Below, piece by piece: positions 24,981-32,993 of a stretch of 64,000 bases of DNA. The stretch is from the NCBI RefSeq assembly GCF_019396345.1, contig NZ_JAHKRM010000024.1, forward strand, positions 62,001 through 126,000, in the 5' to 3' direction. The DNA comes from Nonomuraea guangzhouensis. Its GTDB lineage: Bacteria; Actinomycetota; Actinomycetes; Streptosporangiales; Streptosporangiaceae. The position numbers and the translations under genes are program-made. The notes beneath the pieces are model-generated. The model was not told where the DNA came from, made no database searches, and saw only the letters and a list, made by a program, of their open reading frames with translations. How positions within the stretch are numbered: the stretch's first letter is position 1; each line of letters starts with the position of its first letter.

Positions 24981-25940
24981 ATGCGCGCCATCGTTGTCCA
25001 CGAACTGGGCGGTCCCAAGGTGCTCAAGGCCGAGGACTGGCCGGAGCCGAAGGCGGGAGAGGGGCAGCTGGTCATCCGTACGCAGGCCATCGGGGTCAGC
25101 TACGCGGAGACCCAGTTGCGGGCGGGCACCTTGCCGTTCCCGCTGCCGGTGCCGCTGCCCGTGGTGTTCGGCGCCGAGGCGGCCGGCGTGGTGACCGAGG
25201 TCGGGGCGGGAGTCGACGAGGCCCTGCTGGGCACCACGATCGCCTGCGTGACGGGCGGGATCGGCTCCTACGCCGAGTACGCGGCGGTGCCCGCGGCGAT
25301 GATCTCCCCGGTGCCCGAGGGAGTGTCGCCGGTCGACGCCGTCGCCGCCGCCGCGCCGGGCGCCATCGCGCTGGCGCTGCTGCACCGGGCCGGGCTCAAG
25401 GGTGGGGAGACCGTGCTGGTGGAGGCCGGGGCGAGCTCCATCGGGACGTACCTGCTGCGGCACGCCAAGGAGTTCGGCGCGGAACGGCTGATCGCCACCG
25501 CGGGCGCCCCGGCGAAGCGGGAGCGGGCCCGGCAGATGGGGGCCGACGAGGTCATCGACCACCGCGAGCCCGGCTGGCCCGGCGAATTGCCCGACGTGGA
25601 CGTGGTCTTCGAGTCGATCGGCGGGGCGTCGGCCAAGCAGGTGCTCGATCACCTCACGCCCGGCTCCGGGCGCATGCTCTGCTACGGCTCGCTGAGCGGC
25701 GAACCCGCGGCGGTGGGCGCCGCCGATCTGTGGGCTCGCGGCGTGACCATCGTCGGGTGCGGCGGGCCCGCGTGGGGAGCCGAGGCGTTCGGCGTCCACT
25801 ATCCGGAGATGCTGGCCAGGGTGGCCGACGGACGCAGCCAGGCGTACATCGAGGCCACGCTGCCGCTGGAGTCGGCCGCCGAGGCCCATCGCAGGCTCGA
25901 AGGCCGCACCGCGCTGGGCAGAATCGTGCTGGTCCCCTAG
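24981..25940 (+). CDS. Quinone oxidoreductase-like MDR protein
   Basis: 319 residues with a good Shine-Dalgarno (AGAAGGAG) before ATG 24981. It is a medium-chain dehydrogenase: GroES-like domain ('LPVVFGAEAAGVVTEVGAGVDEALLG') and cofactor domain 'TVLVEAGASSIGTYLLRHAKEFGAERLIATAG', then 'ADEVIDHREPGW'. It lacks zinc ligands, so an NADPH:quinone or enone reductase is likely. It is under the divergent TetR by position. The last 4 bp overlap the convergent TetR gene. Confidence 0.87.
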   Translation: MRAIVVHELGGPKVLKAEDWPEPKAGEGQLVIRTQAIGVSYAETQLRAGTLPFPLPVPLPVVFGAEAAGVVTEVGAGVDEALLGTTIACVTGGIGSYAEYAAVPAAMISPVPEGVSPVDAVAAAAPGAIALALLHRAGLKGGETVLVEAGASSIGTYLLRHAKEFGAERLIATAGAPAKRERARQMGADEVIDHREPGWPGELPDVDVVFESIGGASAKQVLDHLTPGSGRMLCYGSLSGEPAAVGAADLWARGVTIVGCGGPAWGAEAFGVHYPEMLARVADGRSQAYIEATLPLESAAEAHRRLEGRTALGRIVLVP

Positions 25941-26491
25941 CGGGGGGTGTGGAGGCCTGAAATGATCATGTGGATCAGCAGGTCGTAGCTTTCGTCGAGC
26001 TTCTCGGGAAGCCCGAACGCGCCTGCCGCCTCCAGCACCGAGAAACCGTGGGCGGCCGCGCGCAGGGAGCGCGCCGCGTGGATCGCGTCCGAGCCCTCCA
26101 GCCCGTACGCCCTGAGGGCCGCGAGCAGGATATCGACCAGGCGCGCCCCCGCCTCGGCCGTGGCGGGGTCCGGGGTCTGGTTCACGATGGCGTAGCGGCC
26201 GGGATGCATCGTGACGTACGAACGCCATGCCTCCATCAGCGCCCGCAACGCCTCGTCGCCGGACCGGCCGAGCACGGCCGCGTTCGCGTGCTCCGCCATC
26301 TCGTTCAGTATCCGCACGGACAGCAGGTTGCGCAGCTCGGCGAGGTTGCGCACATGCTTGTACAGGGACGGGGTCGCGACGCCCGCCCGTGCCGCCACCG
26401 CCGAGAGGGTCAGCGCGGCCGGGCCCTCCTCGTCGACGAGCGCGACCGCGAGCGCGACGACCGCGTCCGGGGACAGCGCCGCCCTAGCCAC
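25937..26491 (-). CDS. TetR-family regulator with WHG-type C-terminus
   Basis: 184 residues. HTH 'GPAALTLSAVAARAGVATPSLYKHVRNLAELRNLLS' at about 20-55; the C-terminal half ('SLRAAAHGFSVLEAAGAFGLPEKLDESYDLLIHMIISGL') matches the TetR_C/WHG group. It is co-transcribed with the alpha/beta hydrolase upstream, whose stop it overlaps by 8 bp, so the hydrolase and regulator are expressed together, probably under autorepression at the 27333-27370 repeats. Confidence 0.88.
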   Translation of the reverse strand: MARAALSPDAVVALAVALVDEEGPAALTLSAVAARAGVATPSLYKHVRNLAELRNLLSVRILNEMAEHANAAVLGRSGDEALRALMEAWRSYVTMHPGRYAIVNQTPDPATAEAGARLVDILLAALRAYGLEGSDAIHAARSLRAAAHGFSVLEAAGAFGLPEKLDESYDLLIHMIISGLHTPR

Positions 26492-27320
26492 GGACCTTCT
26501 CCTTGAGGAAGGACAGCACGGCCGCGGCGACCTCGTCGGGGAACTGCGCGTGCGGGTAGTGCCCGGCGCCCTCGATCATCGCGATCGTGCCGCGCCCCTC
26601 CGGCATGGCCGCGACGATGCCCTGGGCCTCGGCCTCGGGGCTCGCCCAGTCGGGGTCGAGCGTGCCCATGACGACCAGGGCGGGAACCTGGAGGTCCGGG
26701 AGCAGGGCGCCGGCGTCGGTGGGCGCGGATCCACCCATCTTGCTGACGACCGCCATCCGGCCCGGCCGGCGCAGGTCGGCTTCGAGCGCGGTGATGTACT
26801 CGGCGTAGTCGACCGGCTTGGTGCCGGGGTAGGCGACGTCGAGGTAGCTCTTCCAGAGCCCGACGCTGCGGAGGATGGCGGTGCCGAGGAGCCGCATCAT
26901 GCCCTTGCGGTGACGGGCGATCCGCATGCCCTTCAGGTCGATCTTCTGCGCCCGAGTGAACGGGCCGACCTCGACGACGGCGCTGACCAGCTGGGGATCC
27001 TGGGCCGCCGCGATGGTGGCGGCCCCGCCGGAGAACGAATGGCCCACGACGACGGCGGGACCCGCGTCCAGGTGGCGGATGAGCGCCAGGATGTCACCCG
27101 CCACGTCGACGCGGGTGTAGGAGTCCCAGCCGATGCTCGACTCGCCGTGGCCGCGGATGTCCAGGCTCGCCACCTGGCATCCGGCCGCCACGAGCTTCGG
27201 GACCAGGAAGCGGTACGCCTTCCGGCCGTCGCCCATGCCGTGCGCCAGCACGACCAGCGGGCCCTCACCCGTCACGTCGTACGCGAGCTGTCCGCCCTCG
27301 TGCTTCAGGAACTCGGTCAT
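26484..27320 (-). CDS. Alpha/beta-fold hydrolase
   Basis: 278 residues. Oxyanion motif 'VLAHGMGDG', 'DIRGHGES' strand-turn, nucleophile elbow 'VVGHSFSGGA' with Ser near residue 94, acid in 'VMGTLDPDW' and catalytic His in 'EGAGHYPHAQFP'. The full Ser-Asp-His triad is present. It is a soluble esterase or lactonase-type enzyme, substrate unknown. First gene of an operon with the downstream TetR gene. Confidence 0.9.
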   Translation of the reverse strand: MTEFLKHEGGQLAYDVTGEGPLVVLAHGMGDGRKAYRFLVPKLVAAGCQVASLDIRGHGESSIGWDSYTRVDVAGDILALIRHLDAGPAVVVGHSFSGGAATIAAAQDPQLVSAVVEVGPFTRAQKIDLKGMRIARHRKGMMRLLGTAILRSVGLWKSYLDVAYPGTKPVDYAEYITALEADLRRPGRMAVVSKMGGSAPTDAGALLPDLQVPALVVMGTLDPDWASPEAEAQGIVAAMPEGRGTIAMIEGAGHYPHAQFPDEVAAAVLSFLKEKVRG

Positions 27321-27332
27321 GTCGCTCTCCTT

Positions 27333-27370
27333 GGCTAATCCCTATAGCCAGAAAGCTAATGGCTTTAGCC
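27333..27370. promoter_or_regulatory. Inverted repeats upstream of hydrolase-tetR operon
   Basis: GGCTA (27333-27337) pairs with TAGCC (27345-27349), and a second element GGCTTTAGCC (27361-27370) repeats the same half-sites. Both lie within 50 bp of the hydrolase start and look like a double TetR site. Confidence 0.55.
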
Positions 27371-27378
27371 GAAAGCTG

Positions 27379-28335
27379 TCAAGCCCCTTGGAGAACCGCG
27401 TCGAGCACGGTCGCGGAGGTGGACTGTGCGAAGTTGTCGTAGTTGCCCGCGGTCATGGCCACGACCAGCCCACGCTCGGGGGCCAGGTGGAGCACCTGGC
27501 CGCCGTTGCCGTGCGCGGAGAGCCCGGGGTGCTCACCAGTGCCGACGTACCAGTGGTAGCTGTAGGCGGACCTGTCGTCGATCTGCACGCGGGGCCGCCA
27601 CAGCTCCTCGATCCAGCTCCGCGGCACGATCCCGCGCCCGCCGTCGAGCAGGAGCGTGCCGATGGCGGCCAGGTCGCGCGGCGTCAGCCGCAGCCCCGCC
27701 GCCGCCATCTCGACTCCGTCGCCGCCCCGCCCCCACTCGAACTCACCGATGCCCAGCGGCTCGAACAGCGCGCTCCTGGCGAACTCGGTCAGCGACCGGC
27801 CACTTCCCTTGGCGACGAGCCGCCCGATCAAGGCCGTCGCGCCACCGCAGTACGTCCGCCGCAGCCCCGGCTCCTCGACGACGGGCCGCTCCAGCACGAA
27901 GCGGTGGCGGTCGGGCGCGTACTCCATCGCGATCTCGCTGTTGGCGGTGCTGGTGTACGGCACGCTCTCGTCCCACTCCAGCCCGAGCGTCATCGTCAGG
28001 GCATGCTCGACGGTGAGGCGGGCCCGCTGGGGGTCCTCGGCCAGGTCCGGATATTCCGGGAATTGAGCGAGCAGACTCTCCTCCGGAGGCGCCACCAGCT
28101 TCTCGGCCAGCGCGATGCCGTACAGGAGCGAGACCACGCTCTTGGTGACGGACCGGACGTCGTGCAGCGTGTCCGGCCCGAACGTGACGTGCCCGAGGGG
28201 CTCGTTGAGCTTGAAGTCCTCGCCCGCGCCGTAGCGTTCGAGAGTGATCTGCCCGTTCTCGACGACCACGAGCCCGTGCAGGTTCGGTGCTTCACCCGCC
28301 CGCAGGACACTGTCCACCCGATCCGCAAACGCCAT
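27379..28335 (-). CDS. Serine hydrolase of the class C beta-lactamase/DD-peptidase fold
   Basis: 318 residues from ATG 28335 (AGGAG upstream); a 33-codon extension of the frame is not needed. Active-site motif SxxK is 'SVTK' near residue 63, the second motif is the YxN-like 'TYCGG' near 167, and the KTG equivalent is 'HGNGG' near 285. There is no signal peptide, so it acts in the cytoplasm, like many actinobacterial esterase-type members. It has its own upstream region (28336-28490) with a 12-bp palindrome at 28470-28481. Confidence 0.87.
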   Translation of the reverse strand: MAFADRVDSVLRAGEAPNLHGLVVVENGQITLERYGAGEDFKLNEPLGHVTFGPDTLHDVRSVTKSVVSLLYGIALAEKLVAPPEESLLAQFPEYPDLAEDPQRARLTVEHALTMTLGLEWDESVPYTSTANSEIAMEYAPDRHRFVLERPVVEEPGLRRTYCGGATALIGRLVAKGSGRSLTEFARSALFEPLGIGEFEWGRGGDGVEMAAAGLRLTPRDLAAIGTLLLDGGRGIVPRSWIEELWRPRVQIDDRSAYSYHWYVGTGEHPGLSAHGNGGQVLHLAPERGLVVAMTAGNYDNFAQSTSATVLDAVLQGA

Positions 28336-28491
28336 GACGATCTCCTCTTCGCTGGGACTTCCCGGTCTACGACCTGACACCGTGTGAGAGTCAATCGCGC
28401 GCATGGTGGCAGGCCATCTCCAAGAGGAATCCAAACGCAGAAAGTGGCGTAGTAGGTCGGCGGATAGTCCGGAAATTTCCGCCTGGCGTTC

Positions 28492-28563
28492 TCACTGACC
28501 GCCGGGCGTCTCGATGCCGGTTCTGACTCACCGACCGCCGGAGGTCTCGATGCCGGTTCTGAT
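28492..28563. repeat. 36-bp tandem duplication of the tetR 3' end
   Basis: Copies at 28492-28527 and 28528-28563 match at 32 of 36 positions. On the minus strand the second copy encodes the last codons and stop of the TetR gene (R-T-G-I-E-T-S-G-G-R-stop). The first repeats them downstream (R-T-G-I-E-T-P-G-G-Q-stop). Confidence 0.9.
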
Positions 28564-29097
28564 CAGGCCGAGCAGGCGGCCGGTCAGGTCCGCTCCGTCG
28601 CGGGCGTGCTGGCCCGCCCAGGCGACCCCGACCACCAGGGCCAGCAGATCGTCGACCGCGAGGTCGGACCGTACCTGGCCGGCCTGCTGGGCCCGGTGGA
28701 GCAGCCGGGCGGCGGCGGCGCGCATGGCGTGGCAGGAGCGGTACAGCTCGGAGGTCTCGTCGCCGAGAGCGTCGAGGATCGACCCGGGCAGACCCTGATA
28801 TCGGGTCGAGCCGGTGGCGAAGGCGAGCAGCCACGCGGCCAGCGCCTCACTGGCCGGCTCGGTGTCGATGAGCTCGTCGGCCCGCGCGCAGAGAGCGTCG
28901 AGACCGTGCCGCATGGCGGCCTCGATGAGCGCTTCGCGGGTGGGGAAATGGCGGTACAGCGTGCCTATGCCGACCCCCGCGCGGCGGGCGACGTCGCGCA
29001 GGGAGACGTCGGTGCCGTGCTCGGCGAACGCGGCGCGGGCCTCGTCGAGCAGCCGGTCGTAGTTGCGGCGGCCGTCCGCGCGCATCGTGTCCGCCAT
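28528..29097 (-). CDS. TetR-family transcriptional regulator
   Basis: 189 residues. HTH 'NYDRLLDEARAAFAEHGTDVSLRDVARRAGVGIGTLYRHFPTREALIEAAM' (about 12-62) and a helical ligand domain of the SACE_7040/TetR_C_33-like type. The 3' end, including the stop codon, is duplicated in tandem. It is downstream of the secreted repeat protein on the same strand with a terminator hairpin between, so it is an independent unit. The target is unclear; the serine hydrolase 190 bp further on is possible. Confidence 0.88.
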   Translation of the reverse strand: MADTMRADGRRNYDRLLDEARAAFAEHGTDVSLRDVARRAGVGIGTLYRHFPTREALIEAAMRHGLDALCARADELIDTEPASEALAAWLLAFATGSTRYQGLPGSILDALGDETSELYRSCHAMRAAAARLLHRAQQAGQVRSDLAVDDLLALVVGVAWAGQHARDGADLTGRLLGLIRTGIETSGGR

Positions 29098-29167
29098 TCG
29101 GCTCGCCTCCAGGCTGGCATTCGGAGCAGTGCACCGGATAGCAGGATAGCCGGGTTGAAGGCCGACG

Positions 29168-29202
29168 AGCCGTCCGCCCGCATGTGCGGCGAGCGGACGG
29201 CT
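29168..29202 (-). terminator. Strong hairpin downstream of the secreted repeat protein
   Basis: AGCCGTCCGC (29168-29177) pairs perfectly with GCGGACGGCT (29193-29202). The loop contains a second small hairpin (CCGCA-TG-TGCGG). It lies 30 bp after the stop at 29232 on the minus strand. Confidence 0.65.
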
Positions 29203-29231
29203 TCAGGCGGATGATGGAGCCGAAGGTGCTG

Positions 29232-30497
29232 TTACCTCCCGTGCGCGTGGGCGGGGATGGAACCGCCCTGCCACCAGCCGCGTGCGTATCCGTGGATGGA
29301 CCCTCGCCAGCCGCTGTCCCAGGTGTAGGCCTGAGACGGCGTGCGCTGCCGCTCGAGGCTGCTGACGGTCGTGGGGTCGATGCAGTCACTCTTCGGCTCG
29401 GCCGGGCGGACAACGGTCGGCTGGGCCGGGCAGGCAGCCGCCGGAGCCGCCGCCACCGAAGCGGCCGGGCAGGCAGCGGCCGGGGCCACCGGCCGGACGG
29501 CGGTCGCGGCGGCCGGAGACGGGCAGGCCGCGGCGGGGGCCATCGAACGGACATCCGTCGAGGCCGCGGGGCAGGCATCGGTCGCGACCGCCGGACGGAC
29601 GGCATTCGACACCCTCGGACGGGCAACCGCCGTCACCCTTGGCCGGACGGCCACCGTGGCCGTCGGATGGACAGCCGCCGTCACCGTCGGGCGGACAACC
29701 GCTGTCACCGAGGGGTTGATGACCGCCGTGAGCGTCGGGCGGACATCCACCATGGCCGTCGGACGCACAGCCGCCGTCACCGTTGGACGGACACCGACCA
29801 TGGCCGTGGGACGCACAGCCGCCGTCACCGTCGGATGGACACCGACCATGGCCGTGGGACGGACAGCCGCCGTCACCGTGGGGCTGATGACCGCCGTGAG
29901 CGTCGGATGGATCATCGCCGTCACCGTCGAGTGGACCATCACCGTGGTCGCAGGACGGACAAGCACTGTGGCCGAGGGACGGACAACCGCCGTGGCCGAG
30001 GGACGGACCGCGGTCGTGGCCGCCGGGCAGGCGGAGACCTGGGCGATCGGGCGGACGATCGTCGGGGCGGCGGCGGAGCAGGGAGAAGCCGGGGCCTCTG
30101 GGCGGACGGCCGTCAGGGCCTCCGGGCGGGCAGCGGTCCAGGCGTCGGGACAGACGGTGGCCGGACGGACAGCGGCCGTCGCCGCCGGGCAGGCAGAGGT
30201 CGCGGTGCCAGCGCCGGCCTCGGGGATGGCGCGGACGCTGCTCACACTGGAGTTGCTCGCACTGGAGCGGACGCTGCTCACGCTGGAGCGGCTGATGCTG
30301 AAACTGCCGGCGCGGACGCTGTTCGAGTCGGCGAAGAAGAAGTGGCCCGTTGCCTTGAAGTCCTGCGTCCCGATCGCATCGACCGGGAAGAAGGTGAAGC
30401 CGCTGCTGTCGAACTCGTCGTCGGCAACCGCGGGTCCTGCGCTCAGCAGCAGGCCGGAGGCGGTCAGCGCTAGCGCGGTAATGGCGTGCTTGTACAA
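29232..30497 (-). CDS. Secreted octapeptide-repeat protein of unknown function
   Basis: 421 residues from TTG 30497. An in-frame TAG two codons upstream forces this start, and GGGGGA lies 7 bp before it. A clear signal peptide ('YKHAITALALTASGLLLSAGPAVA') precedes a Phe-rich domain ('SSGFTFFPVDAIGTQDFKATGHFFFADSNS'), a Ser/Val/Arg stretch, roughly 25 imperfect octapeptides of the form x-T-A-x-V-R-P-T (about residues 100-350), and an aromatic C-terminus with 'DCIDPTTVSSLERQ' and 'GWRGSIHGYARGWWQGG'. Both unique ends fit only this frame, although other frames stay open through the repeats. Confidence 0.65.
   Translation of the reverse strand: MYKHAITALALTASGLLLSAGPAVADDEFDSSGFTFFPVDAIGTQDFKATGHFFFADSNSVRAGSFSISRSSVSSVRSSASNSSVSSVRAIPEAGAGTATSACPAATAAVRPATVCPDAWTAARPEALTAVRPEAPASPCSAAAPTIVRPIAQVSACPAATTAVRPSATAVVRPSATVLVRPATTVMVHSTVTAMIHPTLTAVISPTVTAAVRPTAMVGVHPTVTAAVRPTAMVGVRPTVTAAVRPTAMVDVRPTLTAVINPSVTAVVRPTVTAAVHPTATVAVRPRVTAVARPRVSNAVRPAVATDACPAASTDVRSMAPAAACPSPAAATAVRPVAPAAACPAASVAAAPAAACPAQPTVVRPAEPKSDCIDPTTVSSLERQRTPSQAYTWDSGWRGSIHGYARGWWQGGSIPAHAHGR
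29507..30107 (-). repeat. 24-bp tandem coding repeats
   Basis: Degenerate 24-bp units, often paired as 48-bp blocks, encode V-T-A-A-V-R-P-T / A-M-V-G-V-H-P-T octads. Because 24 is a multiple of 3, three other long frames stay open over the array. Confidence 0.8.
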
Positions 30498-30611
30498 GGT
30501 CTATCCCCCAGAGGTGATGACACCGTTGTTTCGCCCGCTGGCTTACCCCGCCCTTTGGATCAGCTGCCTCCCCAAATGATCTAGTTCGCTTAAAGATCAG
30601 CCGACCACCCA

Positions 30612-30636
30612 TACCAATTTGTTGGAATGATTGGTA
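30612..30636. promoter_or_regulatory. Inverted repeat upstream of the membrane/TS-like operon
   Basis: TACCAAT (30612-30618), 11 bp, ATTGGTA (30630-30636): perfect 7-bp arms in a locally AT-rich region 68 bp before ATG 30704. A regulator site is likely. 30498-30703 otherwise holds only the promoters for the divergent genes. Confidence 0.5.
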
Positions 30637-30703
30637 GAAATCCTGTCAAATCCGGGAACAGTGTGCTCATACTTGGGGAAGCTGGTCCCACAGGAGCACG
30701 ATC

Positions 30704-31375
30704 ATGCGGAAGACACCCCCACGCATGGCTCCGGAGTCAAGGCTGGAGTCAAACCACTTCCTCCAACTCGCCGCGATCGACTTCAACGGCGTGTACGCGG
30801 TCCACCTGGCCGCCAAGGAAGAGCGCCTGAAGATGACACGGCTCGCGATGAGCCTCTTGTCTGGACCGTTCCTGGCCGCGATCGCGCTCACCAGCGCGAA
30901 GGTCGTCGACCCGCAGGACCTGACGGAGTGGCACCGGGTGCCGTGGTACCTGTTCGCCCTGGTGGCGGCGTTCGGACTGCTCAGCGTGCTGCCGTTCCTG
31001 CGGCTCATCGAGGCGGTCAACGCGCACGCCAGGACGGCCAGGGCGATCAACAACTTCCGGCTGCTGTACGCGGGCCGGCTCAAGGACGAGCTCAACTGGT
31101 CGCCGAATCTGCCGGTCGATCCGCGCTTTCCCGAGACGTACGCCCCTCTGGCCTGGCCGGGGATCAACGTGATGATGCTGGCGATCGTCAACTCGACGTA
31201 CCTGACAGTGGGTGTCAGCGGCCTCGGCGGGCAGGATCCGAACCTGCTCATACTGCTGAGCGGCATCACGCTGGTGGCTCTCATCCACTACTCCGTTTAC
31301 TATGTGCGCTGCAACGTCAGCAGGCGGCGCCGGCTCCCGAACAATCCCTACGAATTCCCGAATATGGAGACGTGA
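30704..31375 (+). CDS. Four-helix membrane protein of unknown family
   Basis: 223 residues, AGGAG 7 bp before ATG 30704. Soluble N-terminus (about 1-45), helix pair ('LAMSLLSGPFLAAIALTSA', 'WYLFALVAAFGLLSVLPFL'), a cytoplasmic loop of ~50 residues ('NAHARTARAINNFRLLYAGRLKDELNWSP'), a second helix pair ('GINVMMLAIVNSTYLTVGV', 'LLILLSGITLVALIHYSVYYV') and a basic tail. The 2TM-loop-2TM layout is reminiscent of S-4TM/SLATT-like effectors, but no motif proves it. Its TGA is followed directly by the ATG of the TS-like gene, so the two are translationally coupled. Confidence 0.75.
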   Translation: MRKTPPRMAPESRLESNHFLQLAAIDFNGVYAVHLAAKEERLKMTRLAMSLLSGPFLAAIALTSAKVVDPQDLTEWHRVPWYLFALVAAFGLLSVLPFLRLIEAVNAHARTARAINNFRLLYAGRLKDELNWSPNLPVDPRFPETYAPLAWPGINVMMLAIVNSTYLTVGVSGLGGQDPNLLILLSGITLVALIHYSVYYVRCNVSRRRRLPNNPYEFPNMET

Positions 31376-31993
31376 ATGCCGGGCCCAACACTTTGGGCGT
31401 CATGTGGGGAGGCGTGGATATGGCTGATGCGCCATGTCTGGACGGCGGGGGCGCTCGCCGACGATGACCGGGGTCCCGTCATCGAGGCGCCGTCCGTGCT
31501 GTTCGAGATCGCGGTCACGAGTGGGAACGACCCCATCATCGAGAGGTACGGCGACACGGACCGGCTGGCGCTGTACCGCAGGAAGTTCAGCCAGGACACG
31601 ATCGTGCCGCCGTTCAAGTACAGCTACGGCGCCAGGATCAAGGGCCAGCTCCAATGGGCGGCCGACCTGCTGCGGGCCAAGCCGTACAGCAAGAGCGCCT
31701 GGATCTCGCTGACCACCCCTGGCGAACCGTACGACTCGGTGCCCTGCCTGATCGGACTGGCCTTCAGGATCAGGCAGGACGCGCTGGTCATGACCGCCAC
31801 GTTCCGGTCGCAGAACGCCTTCACCAGCTACCTGAACTACCTGCCGCTCGCGGACGTCCAGGCCGGGATGGCGGGACGGCTGGGGCTGGGCACCGGTCCG
31901 ATGCGGGTGTTCGTGGACGTTCCGCACCTGTATCTCGCCGACAGCACCCAGGTGCTGCGCGTCATGCGGCCCGCACCGTCTCCGCATCACTGA
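31376..31993 (+). CDS. Divergent thymidylate-synthase-fold protein
   Basis: 205 residues. From about residue 80 the pattern follows ThyA: 'YGARIKGQLQWAADLLRAKPYSKSAWISL', then 'SVPCLIGLAFRIRQDALVMT' with Cys aligned to the ThyA nucleophile (APC), 'FRSQNAF' for ThyA 'QRSCDVF', and 'VPHLYLAD' for 'THLYSNH'. The Arg pair before the sheet and the Asp of RS-D are altered, and the first ~75 residues do not look like ThyA. It may act on a pyrimidine nucleotide (methylase or hydroxymethylase type) or only bind one. The fold call is mine from motif comparison. It abuts the membrane gene exactly. Confidence 0.6.
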   Translation: MPGPTLWASCGEAWIWLMRHVWTAGALADDDRGPVIEAPSVLFEIAVTSGNDPIIERYGDTDRLALYRRKFSQDTIVPPFKYSYGARIKGQLQWAADLLRAKPYSKSAWISLTTPGEPYDSVPCLIGLAFRIRQDALVMTATFRSQNAFTSYLNYLPLADVQAGMAGRLGLGTGPMRVFVDVPHLYLADSTQVLRVMRPAPSPHH

Positions 31994-32042
31994 TGAACGG
32001 CTGGCAAACGTTCTGCAAGGGCGACCCGCTAGGTTGCGGCAG

Positions 32043-32993
32043 ATGAAGGCCCGCATCACCAGGATTTCCACGTACCTCCCCCCAGGCACGCTGACCAGCG
32101 ACGAGGTCGAGCGACGCATCCGGGGCTACCACCCGCCGCGCGGCATCGTCGAGCGGATGACCGGCATCAGGCGCCGCCATGTGGCCTCCGACGACCAGCA
32201 GGCCTCGGACCTGGCCGTCGAGGCCGCCAAGGAGTTGGCGGCCGACGTCGATCTGCTGATCTTCGCCTCGGCCTCGCAGGACCTGGTCGAGCCCGCGACC
32301 GCGCACATCGTGGCCGCCAAGCTCGGTTTGTCGTGCCCGGTGTTCGACGTCAAGAACGCCTGCAACAGCCTGCTCAACGGGATCCAGGTGGCCGAGGGTC
32401 TGATCGTCTCGGGGTCGTACCGCAGGGTGCTGGTGTGCTCGGGCGAGACGCCCTCGCGGGCGATCCGCTGGGAGGTCAGGGATCGGGCGCAGTTCGTGGA
32501 CGCGTTCGCGGGGTACACGCTGTCGGACGCGGGCGCGGCGGTGCTCGTGGAGGCCGACCCCACGCGCGGCATCTTTTATCGCGATTTTTCGGCTGATAGT
32601 AGTGCGTGGGTCATCGGTACCCTTCCTGGCGGCGGCTCCATGCACCCGCGCGACCCCGACTACTCCTACTTCCGTGGCGACGGCCGCAGGCTGAAGGAGG
32701 CGTTCGAGCTCATCGGCCCCGACCTCTTCCTCAACGCCCTGAAACGCACCGGCCTGACCTGGGACGACTTCGCCGTGATCGCGGTCCACCAGGTGGCGTT
32801 GCCGTACCTGAAGGTCCTGTCCCAGGCGCTGGACCTCCCCGAGGACCGGCTGGTGATCACACTGCCCGACCACGGCAACTGCGCGTCGGCCACACTCCCG
32901 CTCCAACTCGCGCACGCCCGCGAGGGCGACCGCGTGGCGCTGCTCGGCCTCGGCGGCGGCATCAGCCTGGGCGTCATGCTGGCGGACCTGTGA
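32043..32993 (+). CDS. KAS III / OleA-like ketosynthase
   Basis: 316 residues from ATG 32043. The thiolase-fold triad is intact: Cys107 in 'VKNACNSLLNGI', His249 in 'AVHQVALPYL' and Asn279 in 'PDHGNCASATLPLQL', with the C-terminal 'LLGLGGGISLGVMLADL'. It condenses acyl thioesters. There is no acyl carrier protein or FAS gene nearby, so a stand-alone OleA/PqsD-like Claisen condensation is favoured over housekeeping FabH. The stop overlaps the P450 start by 4 bp. It starts 49 bp after the TS-like gene. Confidence 0.85.
   Translation: MKARITRISTYLPPGTLTSDEVERRIRGYHPPRGIVERMTGIRRRHVASDDQQASDLAVEAAKELAADVDLLIFASASQDLVEPATAHIVAAKLGLSCPVFDVKNACNSLLNGIQVAEGLIVSGSYRRVLVCSGETPSRAIRWEVRDRAQFVDAFAGYTLSDAGAAVLVEADPTRGIFYRDFSADSSAWVIGTLPGGGSMHPRDPDYSYFRGDGRRLKEAFELIGPDLFLNALKRTGLTWDDFAVIAVHQVALPYLKVLSQALDLPEDRLVITLPDHGNCASATLPLQLAHAREGDRVALLGLGGGISLGVMLADL

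Noticed and set aside
29507..30107. CRISPR array or minisatellite-type non-coding repeat
   Set aside because: The units are contiguous with no unique spacers and in frame with a signal-peptide-bearing gene.
29184..30579. Long plus-strand and alternative minus-strand frames through the 24-bp repeat region
   Set aside because: All stay open because the unit is a multiple of three. Only the 29232-30497 frame has a signal peptide and non-repetitive ends with proper codon bias.
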